From: Paenibacillus sp. FSL A5-0031
GTDB lineage: Bacteria > Bacillota > Bacilli > Paenibacillales > Paenibacillaceae
Reading direction: 5' to 3'
NCBI RefSeq assembly: GCF_001956295.1
Contig: NZ_MRTD01000020.1
Coordinates: 1 to 64,000 of the forward strand
DNA: 64,000 nucleotides
The translations under genes were made by a program, and so were the position numbers. Under the pieces are notes generated by a model. It ran no database searches. It was given only the letters and a program-made list of their open reading frames with translations, and was not told the DNA's origin. Below, one piece after another: positions 28,569 to 38,591 of this stretch (position 1 is the stretch's first letter; every line of letters starts with the position of its first letter).

Positions 28569-29450
28569 TTAACCCTTTACGGAACCAACCAGCATACCTT
28601 TTACAAAATACTTTTGCAGGAACGGATACACCATAATGATAGGCAGAGACGCAACAACTACCGCTGCCATCTTGATCGTCTCTGGAGGGAGCATTTGCTC
28701 ACTCTGCAGCATTGCCGCTACGGATGGATCCGCTATATTGGTTGAAGCTTGAATCAGCATCATTTGCAGCACAACCTGCATCGGACGAAGTTCATCCGAG
28801 TTAATGTACAATACGCCGTTGAAGTACGTATTCCAGAAGCCTACTGCAAAGAATAGCCCGAACGCAGCGACTGCTGGCATCGATATCGGAAACATAATTC
28901 GAAAGAAAACCCCAATATCATTGCATCCATCGATCTTCGCTGCTTCCTCCAGCTCCTCCGGCAATTCCTGATAGAAATTTCTCATCAAAAATACGTACCA
29001 AGCGCTCGTAATAGCTGGCAAAATCAATGCCCACACGGTATCGATTAGCCCCAAGCTTTCAACCAAAAGAAAGTTCGGAATCATACCCGGGTTGAACAGC
29101 ATCGTCATTAGAATCGCAACGAGGAAAAACTTTTTACCGAAAAACCGTCTCCGCGACAAGGCATAAGCCAAAGCGCTTGTAACGATAATACCGATTGCCG
29201 AACCCACAACAGCCAAGAAGCCGCTGACCCCTAATGAACGCATAAACATTGGAGTCGATAAAATGTACTTATAAGAGGAAAGGCTCCACTTCTCTGGAAT
29301 TATAATTAACGACTTTCTCAAATACTCCGAAGGGTCTGTAAAGGAAACAACAATGACATACAGAAAAGGCAGCAGCGTGATGAGTCCAATTAGACCAAGC
29401 GCCGTATAAATAATGCCGTTTGTCACTTTATAACCGAGGGACTTATGCAT
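28569..29450 (-). CDS. sugar ABC transporter permease (YtcP/LplC-like)
   Basis: A 293-residue inner-membrane permease with six predicted helices and the EAA loop EAAKIDGCNDIGVFFRIMFP (about 196-215) that contacts the ATPase. Its last residues (VKG) are typical of YtcP-type subunits. It overlaps the first permease gene by one base. No ATPase gene lies in this operon, so a shared MsmX-type ATPase encoded elsewhere is expected, as known for many Bacillus sugar importers. Confidence 0.92.
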   Translation of the reverse strand: MHKSLGYKVTNGIIYTALGLIGLITLLPFLYVIVVSFTDPSEYLRKSLIIIPEKWSLSSYKYILSTPMFMRSLGVSGFLAVVGSAIGIIVTSALAYALSRRRFFGKKFFLVAILMTMLFNPGMIPNFLLVESLGLIDTVWALILPAITSAWYVFLMRNFYQELPEELEEAAKIDGCNDIGVFFRIMFPISMPAVAAFGLFFAVGFWNTYFNGVLYINSDELRPMQVVLQMMLIQASTNIADPSVAAMLQSEQMLPPETIKMAAVVVASLPIIMVYPFLQKYFVKGMLVGSVKG

Positions 29451-30460
29451 TAGTAAAGACCCTCCTCACCGAATTTTTTCGCTAAACGATTGGCTGTAAC
29501 GACAAGGATAAGACCAACCACCGATTTAAATATGCCCACGACCGTCGCATAACTGAAACGACCATTTTGAATGCCTGTTCGGTATACATACGTATCGAAT
29601 ACATCAGCCACATGTGAAACGGGAGAACTCATCATCAAGTAAATTTGTTCAAACCCTACCTCCATTACTTGTCCAAGCCGCAAAATGAGCAATACAATAA
29701 TTGTGCTCTTAATGCACGGCAGCGTAACATTCACGATTTGCTTCCAACGGTTTGCACCATCAATTTGCGCCGCCTCATACAAGTCTTGATTAATACCCGC
29801 AATGGCAGCGAGGAAAATAATTGTGCCCCAGCCTGCTTCTTTCCAAATGCTCTGTGCAGTCAACAAACCCCAGAAGTAATTCGGCTCCGTCAAGAAACCG
29901 ATCGGCTTGCCGCCTAATTCGACAATAATCTTGTTAATAATACCATCGCTTTGTCCGAGAATTATAAAGCAAATCCCTGCAATAATGACCCAAGACAAAA
30001 AGTGCGGTAAATAAATAATCGTTTGAATCGTTTTCTTAAATGCCCGATTGTGAACCTCATTAATGAGAATAGCGAGAACAATGGGAATCGGGAAAAAGAA
30101 AACGATGTTCAGCAAGCTAATCGCCATCGTATTTCTAAATAAAAGCAGGAAGTCTGGATTCGTGAAAAACTCATTAAAATATTTGAATCCGACCCACTCG
30201 CTTTGCCAGAAGCCTAAGTATGGGGAATAGTTTTTAAAGGCTAACGCCAGCCCCCATATGGGCAAGTACTTGAAAATAAGAAAGAAGAGAATACCCGGAA
30301 GTGCTAATACGTACAAATATTTTTCTCGGCCTAAAATGACTTTAAATTGAGACCACTTTGAATCTCTCGTTTTTTGCCACTTAGGTTCATGTCCTTGTGA
30401 TAAACTTGCGTTCGCTAATTCAGGATTAGATTGCGGCAAGGGTTTCACCACCTCCAACAA
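29450..30460 (-). CDS. sugar ABC transporter permease (LplB-like)
   Basis: A 336-residue permease with a soluble N-terminal tail of about 45 residues, six helices and the EAA motif EAAQIDGANRWKQIVNVTLP. The N-terminal tail and the sequence LYVLALPGILFFLIFKYLPIWGL are LplB-like. First gene of the importer operon; the regulator gene lies 298 bases upstream on the same strand, separated by a terminator. Confidence 0.92.
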   Translation of the reverse strand: MLEVVKPLPQSNPELANASLSQGHEPKWQKTRDSKWSQFKVILGREKYLYVLALPGILFFLIFKYLPIWGLALAFKNYSPYLGFWQSEWVGFKYFNEFFTNPDFLLLFRNTMAISLLNIVFFFPIPIVLAILINEVHNRAFKKTIQTIIYLPHFLSWVIIAGICFIILGQSDGIINKIIVELGGKPIGFLTEPNYFWGLLTAQSIWKEAGWGTIIFLAAIAGINQDLYEAAQIDGANRWKQIVNVTLPCIKSTIIVLLILRLGQVMEVGFEQIYLMMSSPVSHVADVFDTYVYRTGIQNGRFSYATVVGIFKSVVGLILVVTANRLAKKFGEEGLY

Positions 30461-30667
30461 TTTTGTTTAAACTTGGCTGCTCATATGGTTTCATGTCTGC
30501 ATCTTACAAGCCGAAGCTTCCGCCGGGCAATGACCAATTCTTATTCGCTCAGAACAACTGAGCAATAATTGAGAATCCCTTGCTGCTGCTGGGTTTGTGG
30601 CTGCTTCGGGTCTCATTAATTAATCTCTTTAACCTCTGCCAGATTATAAATTCGCACCCCATAAAAT

Positions 30668-30726
30668 CAAAAAAAGACTTGCAAGATGGAGAGTTTACAA
30701 TTCTCTCACTCTTAGCAAAGCCTTTT
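30668..30726 (-). terminator. terminator after the AraC-type membrane regulator
   Basis: A long imperfect stem on the minus strand (TGC-AAGA-GAGAG paired with CTCTC-TCTT-GCA; loop near 30693) followed by seven T. It separates the regulator transcript from the importer operon, whose promoter should lie in the 200 bases that follow; no clear promoter was identified there. Confidence 0.7.
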
Positions 30727-30758
30727 TGAAATAAGCCTATTCGATTTTGTATGGCAAT

Positions 30759-33068
30759 TTACTTGCGATGCATTTCTCGATATTGTCCCGGAGGCAATCC
30801 AACCTGCTTCTTAAATACACGAATGAAATTTTTAGGGTTGTAGCCTACCTGCTCTGCTATTTCATTCACCATCAAATCTGTTGCTTCCAGCAGCTCCTTA
30901 GCCTTCTCTACACGAACTTGTGTGAGGTACTCAATAAAGGAGATGTCCATCGTTCGCTTAAACAGCTTGCTTAAATATTGAGGAGTCAGATTGCAAATCT
31001 GTGCGCACTGATCCAGAGAAATATCAAGATTATAATTTGCCGCAATATAGTCTGTAACTTTTTCAATAAGCTGCTCATACTCTTGATTCCGTTTGCCGCT
31101 CAAGGACATCATAATCGGCTCAAATATACGATCTATCAGCCACTCATTAATGGAATGAATTGTTGCACATGATCTCATATCGAAATTGAGCTCACTAGCG
31201 GTTCTTCCAAATAGCTGCTCTGGACTCATATTCATTAAATAGACGGTTCGTAAAGTCGTAGACAACAACTGATCATACGACATCCTAATAAGCTCGGGAT
31301 TATGCACTGCAGATTGCACTTTATTGGAAAAAGCATCAAGCAAACGCTTCGTTTCAGCGAGATCACCGACCTGCAATGAATCGATAAGATGGTTCTCGAT
31401 CTCTGCTGGATAACGATACATCATTGAAACCGCAAGCCCTTTGCTCTCAATAATCTGATTGCCGCCATTAATCATCCGCGAATTAATGGCAAGCTGCGCT
31501 TCACGATATAAATCGGGCAGTTCCTCTACCTGCGAGGCTGCACGGCTTAACCCAATCGTTGCTGGAGATTGCAGAAAATGAGTGATCTGCTGTCGTATTT
31601 TTTCAATGCCAGACTTCAAATTGTTTGACCATGCATTCATTTCTTCATCTTCTGTCCACAGCCAAACCACTACTTGATCATTTAATCCATTAATGACCAA
31701 GCCTTCTAGCTGCTGCTGCTCCAGCAATTCTGTCGTCATATTTTTTATAATAAACAAAATTAAATCTTTATCCGACTCTTGAAACTTGCCTGCGTCCGAT
31801 AGGTGATCATATGAAATAATAAAGACAGCTGCGCATTGTGTCTCTGGGATAGCGTATCTGCGCAGAAGCTCATGCAAATGTTCACGTCGTTCATGACTAA
31901 ATTGCCCTTCCAATAGCCTTAAAGCAAACAACTCCCGAATAAGCGGAAACTGCTGATTGATTTGGCCTTCCAGCTGACTCGCCTTACTGTTAATTTCCTT
32001 CCACCGCTGCTGCACATAATTAAATTCGTCTGTCCCCATATCCGCTTGTTGATTATCACTAATATGAGAGACCAGCTTCCGAATCGGACTATATACCCTT
32101 TTCGTGCCGATCATCGCGAGCGCAATTCCCGCAGCAAGAACAACAAGCACGATGCCAATCGTTATACCCGCAATCTTCCTTGCGCTGCTGTAAAGCTCCG
32201 CTGTTGGAATCATATCCACAAACAGCAGCTTCTTGATTGGGGATACCATAGAAGTAACTAAGTACTCCCGGCCCTGCCATTGATATAAAAACTCTTGCTT
32301 GCCCTCATGTGCAACCGTTATCAACTCAAACAAATCTTTAGGCACTTCAGATCCATTCATATGGAATATGAGCTGGCCGCCTTCATCGATTACAAACATA
32401 TGCTGGTTCTTGTATTTCACAAATTTTGCAGTTAGAGATTCAAACGCTTTATTATCAATAATGACTTGAATAAGACCGATTGGATCTTTTGTATGTAAAG
32501 GAATTGTACTCGTTAAGGTAATACCAGAATCGTACACTTGACCGCCTTGGGAATAACCAGCCTGCCAAACTAATTGCTGTTTGTTTTCCAGCAGCTTCTC
32601 ATACTTTTCCTGTTCCACTGCCGACTCCATTTTTTTGCCACCATAAGTAGACGAAATTAAGTAATTCTCGTCCAATGTATATAACGAAATATCCTTAACA
32701 AGTGGGTTTCCGTTCATAAAAGCCAACATGTTCTGATAGATATTCGAATAAAATCCAGAATAATTGGTACGTTTCATTTCCTTCAAGTCTGAAGTGAAGA
32801 ACGAGCTCATCTCCAGCTGAATTAAGTTATTCTCTACTCTTTCAAGCCCATTATCGATGGTCTCTGAAGCGTAGCTTAAGACCTGGGTAATGTCTTGGCT
32901 GGCATTATCTTTAGCCGTTTTGGAAGTTAAAATATAGCTGGTGATCCCAAGGATAATGATAGGAATGATTGATGATAATAACGTAAAAACAATCATTTTG
33001 CGATAAAATGATGGATACTTCAGAAAGCTTTTACGATTAATTATTCGGTTACCCTCTATAAGCTTCAT
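30759..33068 (-). CDS. transmembrane AraC-family regulator
   Basis: A 769-residue one-component membrane regulator. Transmembrane helix about 25-47, an extracellular sensor domain of about 250 residues (Cache-like), second helix about 298-320, a linker, and a C-terminal AraC DNA-binding domain with two helix-turn-helix units (from about 670, with LTPQYLSKLFKR and IAEQVGYNPKNFIRVFKKQVG). Such proteins sense a sugar outside the cell and act on genes at the membrane. It lies immediately upstream of the importer and carbohydrate enzymes on the same strand, so it is their likely activator. Confidence 0.9.
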   Translation of the reverse strand: MKLIEGNRIINRKSFLKYPSFYRKMIVFTLLSSIIPIIILGITSYILTSKTAKDNASQDITQVLSYASETIDNGLERVENNLIQLEMSSFFTSDLKEMKRTNYSGFYSNIYQNMLAFMNGNPLVKDISLYTLDENYLISSTYGGKKMESAVEQEKYEKLLENKQQLVWQAGYSQGGQVYDSGITLTSTIPLHTKDPIGLIQVIIDNKAFESLTAKFVKYKNQHMFVIDEGGQLIFHMNGSEVPKDLFELITVAHEGKQEFLYQWQGREYLVTSMVSPIKKLLFVDMIPTAELYSSARKIAGITIGIVLVVLAAGIALAMIGTKRVYSPIRKLVSHISDNQQADMGTDEFNYVQQRWKEINSKASQLEGQINQQFPLIRELFALRLLEGQFSHERREHLHELLRRYAIPETQCAAVFIISYDHLSDAGKFQESDKDLILFIIKNMTTELLEQQQLEGLVINGLNDQVVVWLWTEDEEMNAWSNNLKSGIEKIRQQITHFLQSPATIGLSRAASQVEELPDLYREAQLAINSRMINGGNQIIESKGLAVSMMYRYPAEIENHLIDSLQVGDLAETKRLLDAFSNKVQSAVHNPELIRMSYDQLLSTTLRTVYLMNMSPEQLFGRTASELNFDMRSCATIHSINEWLIDRIFEPIMMSLSGKRNQEYEQLIEKVTDYIAANYNLDISLDQCAQICNLTPQYLSKLFKRTMDISFIEYLTQVRVEKAKELLEATDLMVNEIAEQVGYNPKNFIRVFKKQVGLPPGQYREMHRK

Positions 33069-33108
33069 TCTGTCGACTCCTATGTTGATAGACTTTGCTC
33101 CTCAGCAC

Positions 33109-33137
33109 AGCGTACAAATCATTTGAAATGAAGTCAA
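33109..33137 (-). promoter_or_regulatory. putative promoter of the membrane AraC regulator
   Basis: On the minus strand TTGACT (33137-33132), a 17-base spacer and TACGCT (33114-33109). The -35 box is good, the -10 box moderate. A GGAG ribosome site follows before the ATG. Confidence 0.4.
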
Positions 33138-33331
33138 TAATTATTAATGAATTTATCCAATTTGCATGCTGCTGAACAAATGTCCACGCAAACAGCATAG
33201 CATTGCAATACTATAACTATAGAGATGCACTAGTGAAATAGAAGAATAAACGACTGTTATTGTCAGTGTCAAACCTTTACTAGCCTATTTGCATTGTCTA
33301 TATGATTAAGAATAGGGTGGGTGATATCGTT

Positions 33332-33982
33332 ATGCTCTATACAGCTCTTGGAGATTCTATTACCTATGGGGAGAATGCCTCCTCACTCGCAAAAGCATAT
33401 CCCCAACTAGCCGTTGACGCTTTAAATTCACGCTCCCGTTCCCGCAGGGCAACTGGATATGTATTAGCTCGTCCGGGCTGGACCAGTCATGATCTATTAA
33501 ACGCAGTCATCTGGAAGGGTTCCTCAGCTATTAGCAAATCCGATGTTGTTTCTGTCTGGATTGGAGGGGTAGATTTAGCAAACGCTGCATTGTCTTCGAT
33601 TAAGAACCAACAGCAAATAGCTATAAAACCGATCTTAACTCCCTACAGGCAAAATTTACGAGCCATTCTCGCTCATATAAAAAGCGTGAGTAACGCCCGT
33701 ATTATTTGCTGCACGCAATATAATCCGTTTCCGAATAGTTCTCTAGCAGCAGCTGCTATCGACCAATTAAATTACACGACGATAGAGGTTGCCCAAAGCT
33801 ATCATGCACAAATCGCTCCCGCTCATAGATGGTTTGAAGGAAAACAAGCCTCACTAATCTATGGCTATCGTAATGGGAGATTAGAAGATGCATTGAGCGG
33901 TACTCTGCCTATCCATCCCAATGATCGGGGTCATCAAGTGATCGCAAACGGATTAATCCCCTATCTTGCTTCTCGCAATTAG
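33332..33982 (+). CDS. SGNH/GDSL-type hydrolase
   Basis: A 216-residue lipase/esterase-like hydrolase. Block I is TALGDSITYGE with the nucleophile Ser8; block V is HPNDRGHQVI with the Asp and His of the triad near the C-terminus; block III is altered (WIGGVDLANAA where GxND is usual). I start at the ATG at 33332 because GGGTGG lies upstream; the ATG 30 bases earlier has no ribosome site. No signal peptide. It lies alone, converging on the DUF423 gene. Deacetylation of a carbohydrate is possible but not shown. Confidence 0.88.
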   Translation: MLYTALGDSITYGENASSLAKAYPQLAVDALNSRSRSRRATGYVLARPGWTSHDLLNAVIWKGSSAISKSDVVSVWIGGVDLANAALSSIKNQQQIAIKPILTPYRQNLRAILAHIKSVSNARIICCTQYNPFPNSSLAAAAIDQLNYTTIEVAQSYHAQIAPAHRWFEGKQASLIYGYRNGRLEDALSGTLPIHPNDRGHQVIANGLIPYLASRN

Positions 33983-33990
33983 TTTTAGAA

Positions 33991-34036
33991 ATAAAAAATG
34001 ACACCTTCCCTCTAATAGGTTGGTGTCATTTTTTGA
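33991..34036. terminator. bidirectional terminator between convergent genes
   Basis: AAAAAATGACACC (33993-34005) and GGTGTCATTTTTT (34022-34034) form a perfect 13-bp stem. It serves the SGNH hydrolase gene on plus and the DUF423 gene on minus. Confidence 0.85.
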
Positions 34037-34054
34037 AATTCGTTTGAGATGCTC

Positions 34055-34417
34055 CTAAAGAACACCCACAACGACAAGCACCCAGCCAATCATAAATGAA
34101 AGTCCGCCTAGCGGTGTAATTGGACCAAGAAACCGAGCTTTGGCAACACTCAGCACATATAGGCTACCTGAGAATAAAATAATTCCCGCTACCAAAAACC
34201 AGCCTCCGGTAACGATAAGCTGAACATCTGGATACTGTCCTACCAGCAGTCCAATTAATATCAAGCCTAATGCATGCGCAATATGGTACTGCACGCCTAC
34301 CTCATATACCTTTAGCTTATCCGATGTTATTTTACTTTTCAGCGCGTGTGCGCCGAACGCACCAATAGCAACCGCCAGCACCATCAAAATACTGCCGAGC
34401 ATTACAAATGTTTGCAT
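34055..34417 (-). CDS. DUF423 family membrane protein (YwdK-like)
   Basis: A 120-residue protein with four predicted transmembrane helices. The first helix plus IGAFGAHALK and the HIAHALGL stretch are characteristic of DUF423. The family is widespread and of unknown function. Single gene, divergent from the MFS transporter to its right. An AGGGA ribosome site precedes the ATG. Confidence 0.88.
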   Translation of the reverse strand: MQTFVMLGSILMVLAVAIGAFGAHALKSKITSDKLKVYEVGVQYHIAHALGLILIGLLVGQYPDVQLIVTGGWFLVAGIILFSGSLYVLSVAKARFLGPITPLGGLSFMIGWVLVVVGVL

Positions 34418-34610
34418 AAAAATATCCCTCCATATCTTTCAATTGGTACATTTAGCATATCATGATTGATCGAGGGAGGGAATTGCTCTCCTAGGTTTCA
34501 TCCTATTAGACAACAGCACTCTATTTATTTTTCCTTACATAATAATTTCCGATTGATTTACTGTTGCCAGAGGAGTAATGTAGTTTGGTATAGCATCAGG
34601 AGGCATCTAC

Positions 34611-35891
34611 GTGAAATTCTTTCAATCTACCGCCACAGAGTGGCAGGGCTGGTCCCGCAATATTCGTTTATTTTTTCTAGCAAACATGTTATATCAAATC
34701 GGTACGGGCATGTTCTCGGTACTCTACAATTTATACATTCACGAGCTCGGTTACCCCGATGCCATGAGCGGAAAAATCGTCAGTATGCAATCACTCGCAA
34801 CCGCATTATGTTTCATTCCCATTGGCTTATTTGGCGATCGCGCCAGCCGCAAGCGCTTGCTCGTCATTGGCGCTCTTTGCAGCGGTGTGGTACTCGCTGG
34901 ACGCTCATTATTTGAAACAGAAAGCAGCTTACTTACAATGGCCGTTCTGACCGGCTTATTTGCTGCCATCTTTCAGGTGCTTGCCATTCCCTTTCTCGCC
35001 ACAAACGTAGCTAAAGCGGATCGACTGCGCATTTTCAGTATTTTTTCAGCATTTGTTCTCGCCTCTCAGGTCGGCGGCAGCCTTGGCGGAGGCGTCATTG
35101 CAGATATTATGCAGGCGGCAGGACTAAGTAAGCTGCTCTCCTTCAAAATCGTTTTACTTGCAGGCAGTATAGCGACAATTGCAGCATTTCTACCTTTGCA
35201 AGCCATTAGGGAATCTGCGCGCAGCCAGAAGGAAAGTGTTGAAGCAACTAACGAGCAGCCAGCTTCGAACCAAACAGCTCATCCTAATAAAGAAATGTCA
35301 TTTATTATTAAGTTCGCCTCCATACAGCTTTTGATTGGTATCGGATCGGGTCTTGTTGTTCCTTATTTGAATTTGTATTTCACCAATCGGTTCTCGATAT
35401 CGCTTAGTGCGATGAGCTTATTGCTTTCATTAGGTCAAGTCATGACCATCATCTCTATGCTCATTGGCCCGTCGCTCGCCAATCGAGTTGGACAAGTGAA
35501 AGCGATCGTTATTTTCCAAACCTTATCGCTGCCATTCCTGCTATTAACAGGTTTTACAAACCTGTTACTCGTCGCTTCTATAAGCTTTCTATTCAGACAA
35601 GCGCTTATGAATGCAGCTAATCCACTGCAATCGGCTATTTTGATCGACCGGGTTTCTGCAAAAAAGCAAAGCCTGGCCAACTCCTGTATGCAGACAGCTT
35701 TTATGCTTGGATGGGCTACGATGGGACCCATTCATTCTCATCTTATTGCTACCTATGGCTACTACTGGGGGTACGCCATCACGTTCAGCATAACTGGAGC
35801 ACTGTATGTCACGGCATCTATGCTATTTTTTATGTTGTTTCGGGAGAAAAAAACGGTTGCCGCAGTAAAAACGCCTTCGGCATCTATTTGA
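34611..35891 (+). CDS. MFS transporter
   Basis: A 426-residue major facilitator with twelve predicted transmembrane segments split by a polar central loop (about 195-230). It starts at a GTG preceded by AGGAGG at seven bases, a very good ribosome site. The stretch between helices 2 and 3 (IGLFGDRASRKRLLVIG) is the conserved loop of the superfamily. A substrate cannot be given. Monocistronic, with a bidirectional terminator downstream. Confidence 0.88.
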   Translation: MKFFQSTATEWQGWSRNIRLFFLANMLYQIGTGMFSVLYNLYIHELGYPDAMSGKIVSMQSLATALCFIPIGLFGDRASRKRLLVIGALCSGVVLAGRSLFETESSLLTMAVLTGLFAAIFQVLAIPFLATNVAKADRLRIFSIFSAFVLASQVGGSLGGGVIADIMQAAGLSKLLSFKIVLLAGSIATIAAFLPLQAIRESARSQKESVEATNEQPASNQTAHPNKEMSFIIKFASIQLLIGIGSGLVVPYLNLYFTNRFSISLSAMSLLLSLGQVMTIISMLIGPSLANRVGQVKAIVIFQTLSLPFLLLTGFTNLLLVASISFLFRQALMNAANPLQSAILIDRVSAKKQSLANSCMQTAFMLGWATMGPIHSHLIATYGYYWGYAITFSITGALYVTASMLFFMLFREKKTVAAVKTPSASI

Positions 35892-35964
35892 CGCTAAAGC
35901 AGCTTTGACCGTTAATTATAAGTGACTTATAAGATGAAAACTTATACCTTCTTATATTTCAAAC

Positions 35965-36008
35965 AGAAAATCAGCCCTCAGATACAATCTGGGGGCTGAT
36001 TTTTTTTC
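35965..36008. terminator. bidirectional terminator between MFS and binding-protein genes
   Basis: AAAATCAGCCCTCAGA (35967-35982) pairs with TCTGGGGGCTGATTTT (about 35988-36003) with a short loop; T run of eight on plus. The two flanking genes converge here. Confidence 0.8.
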
Positions 36009-36010
36009 AA

Positions 36011-37597
36011 TTATTTCCGCGCTGCAAGGAATGCATCAACTTGGCTTTGTACCTTTGCAATGATCTTATCGATTCCAGCGGCCTTGATTTTTTTCTGCAA
36101 ATCTTCCAAGCCTTTATCTACATCCTTAATCGCACCGTATTCGAGTGGAATCGCATAACGAAGCATGACGTTGCTCACATTAGCCACTTCTGTTTTCACT
36201 TTACTGTTGTCGAATACAAAGGTTTCAAGCGGGTAGTGATATACCGTTGCTTCCCACGCTTTGCTCATGGCAGATGCCTCTTCTGGGAATGCCGCATCCG
36301 TACGATTGAGCGGCGAGTTAAAGCTCCAGTTGGAGAAGCCTGTATAGTTGGCAGTCTTGTCTGTCGACTTAAGTTTATCGTCGCCATCAGCTTCATAGTT
36401 CACGCCATCAATACCGTACATCATGAGATTATGAAGTTCTTTATCATTTTGCATCAAGTTAATGAACATGAGCGCACGTTCTGGATTTTTCGAAGTCGCA
36501 TGAACCGATGTGCCATTTTGCGTAGCAACGGCTTGAGACTTTTTCTTAGCAGGCGTAATATCGGCAAGTGCAGCTTTATATGGAGAGTTTTCTCTTTCCA
36601 TCGCTGCTTTCAAGGAACCGAGCGTACCCATATTATGAGTAATTGACGCCGTTTTTCCTTCTTTAAAATCCTGCTGGTGATCGTTTTTGTTGTTCAATAC
36701 GTTTTTTGACCATGCATTATGGTCTGCAAGATCCTTATAGTAGTAGAGCAGCTGCTTGAACTCTTCTGTTTCATACACATTGAAGATTTTGCCCGTCTCA
36801 TCTGTCAGCTTAAATCCGATCGGAAGATCGAAATCAAGCATATTCCACTCACTTTGCTGCTTAAGCAAAATACGATCTAAATTGTGCAGCTTCCAATCCC
36901 CTGTTTCTGGAGTAAAGGGTACAATCCCCTTCTCATTTTCAGAAACCGCCTTTAAGTAATTCGCGTAAGCTTCAGGACTGTCGATCGCAGGAAGATTATA
37001 TTTTACACGCAAATCTTCCCGGTACAAGACGAGCTTCTCAACGGACTCCCCGCTGTTCTGTGGAACCATGTACAGCTTGCCGTCTACCTTTGCTTGATCC
37101 CAGCTGGATTTCGGCATGATTTCCCAAGTTTCCGGCATGTATTTAGACAACATCTCTTCCGTTAGCTCTAAAAATCCGCCCTTCAACGCCTGATCATTAT
37201 ATCCAGCCCAGTTTGCGGAATAAATTAAGTCAAATTCTTCGTTGGCTGCTAGTTTCAGTGGATACTTTTGAGCCCAATCGGACCAATCTAGAAATTCGCC
37301 CTCAATTGTCGCATTAATTTTTTCCTTCAGCTTCTTATTAATTTCAGCAAAAACAGTATCATAATCTACCGGCTTCGGACCTACAAAAATCATTTTAAGC
37401 TTAACTTCCTTGGAAGTATCGATCCCCTCTTCTGCAGCGGCAGGCTGCTCAGTAGCCGGCTGTTCCGTAGCGGTCTCGGTTCCTTCGTTCGCTGGTTTCG
37501 GAGATGTGGCTTCTTTGTTGCTGTTGCCTGAGCATGCACTTAAAATGAAAACGAATGTTAGTACAAATGCCAGCCAAAGCGATTTTTTCTTAAACAT
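36011..37597 (-). CDS. sugar ABC transporter substrate-binding lipoprotein
   Basis: A 528-residue lipoprotein binding subunit. The signal peptide ends in LSAC (Cys22), followed by a Thr/Glu/Pro-rich spacer (about 25-60) and a binding domain of the LplA type. I start at the ATG at 37597 since GGGGG lies eight bases upstream; the ATG five codons earlier overlaps that site. It follows its two permease genes and a YesM/YesN-type pair, all on the minus strand. Ligand unknown. Confidence 0.9.
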   Translation of the reverse strand: MFKKKSLWLAFVLTFVFILSACSGNSNKEATSPKPANEGTETATEQPATEQPAAAEEGIDTSKEVKLKMIFVGPKPVDYDTVFAEINKKLKEKINATIEGEFLDWSDWAQKYPLKLAANEEFDLIYSANWAGYNDQALKGGFLELTEEMLSKYMPETWEIMPKSSWDQAKVDGKLYMVPQNSGESVEKLVLYREDLRVKYNLPAIDSPEAYANYLKAVSENEKGIVPFTPETGDWKLHNLDRILLKQQSEWNMLDFDLPIGFKLTDETGKIFNVYETEEFKQLLYYYKDLADHNAWSKNVLNNKNDHQQDFKEGKTASITHNMGTLGSLKAAMERENSPYKAALADITPAKKKSQAVATQNGTSVHATSKNPERALMFINLMQNDKELHNLMMYGIDGVNYEADGDDKLKSTDKTANYTGFSNWSFNSPLNRTDAAFPEEASAMSKAWEATVYHYPLETFVFDNSKVKTEVANVSNVMLRYAIPLEYGAIKDVDKGLEDLQKKIKAAGIDKIIAKVQSQVDAFLAARK

Positions 37598-37644
37598 GCT
37601 GGAGACCCCCAATTCATATATTGATAAACCAGGATTGCCTGGAA

Positions 37645-38577
37645 CTATCCTTTTACAGCGCCAATCGTTAATCCTCTTACAAAATATTTCTGAACGAATG
37701 GATAAGCAATGAGAATGGGTCCGCTTGCTACAATCGTCATCGCCATCTTTAAACCCTCTGTCGGAAGGCTTGTCGTAACAACCGCGCCTGATCCCATCAT
37801 TGCCTTGCGCATGCCGTCCATATTGCCTAACATTTTGTACAAATAGTACTGAAGCGGCATTAATTTCTCATTCGAAATAAATAACAGTGCATTATACCAA
37901 TCATTCCAGTATCCAAGTGCCAAGAACAAACCTATTGTAGCCAAAGCTGGCTTGGATAGTGGAAGAATAAGTCGCATAAAGATTAGAAAATCGCCTGCGC
38001 CATCTATTTTTGCTGACTCCGTAATCGCTTCCGGTATACCGCTCATGAATGACTTCATCACGATAATGTAGAAAACATTGAACAACAGCGGGACTATTAA
38101 AGCTAGCGCGGTATCCTTCATATGGAGATAGTTGACGATGAGCAAATACCAAGGAACAAGTCCGCCGCTGAACAACGTGGTGAAGAAGAAATAAAACGAA
38201 AAGTGATTACGCCATTTAAAATCCTTTCTACTTAGACAATAAGCAGTCATCGACGTTAGAAACAAACCAGCTATCGTGCCAATCGCGGTAACTGCTATTG
38301 TTACGATGTAAGCATTAATCATTTGATCCGGGTATTTGAAAAGTATTTTGTAAGCTTCCAAAGAAAACTCGCTTGGGAAAAGCTGAAACCCGTCCACAAC
38401 AATTTTGCTCTCATCCGTTAGGGATGACGATAAAATCAAAATAAATGGAACGATACATAACAAGGCCAGCATCACGAGCGCGGTATAGCCAATCGCATAA
38501 AATAATCGTTGATCCACTTTTTTTATTTTAGCAGCCTTGACTGCTTTCTTATTTAAACTTAAGCCGGATGCATTCAT
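37645..38577 (-). CDS. sugar ABC transporter permease (YtcP/LplC-like)
   Basis: A 310-residue permease with an N-terminal tail of 25 residues, six transmembrane helices and the EAA motif ESAKIDGAGDFLIFMRLILP (about 211-230). It ends in AVKG as YtcP-type proteins do. Placed between the LplB-like permease and the binding protein. No ATPase in the operon. Confidence 0.92.
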   Translation of the reverse strand: MNASGLSLNKKAVKAAKIKKVDQRLFYAIGYTALVMLALLCIVPFILILSSSLTDESKIVVDGFQLFPSEFSLEAYKILFKYPDQMINAYIVTIAVTAIGTIAGLFLTSMTAYCLSRKDFKWRNHFSFYFFFTTLFSGGLVPWYLLIVNYLHMKDTALALIVPLLFNVFYIIVMKSFMSGIPEAITESAKIDGAGDFLIFMRLILPLSKPALATIGLFLALGYWNDWYNALLFISNEKLMPLQYYLYKMLGNMDGMRKAMMGSGAVVTTSLPTEGLKMAMTIVASGPILIAYPFVQKYFVRGLTIGAVKG

Positions 38578-38591
38578 GTCTTAACCCCCAT

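Noticed and set aside
36041..36646. 201-codon open frame on the plus strand
   Set aside because: Lies fully inside the binding-protein gene on the other strand; no family features.
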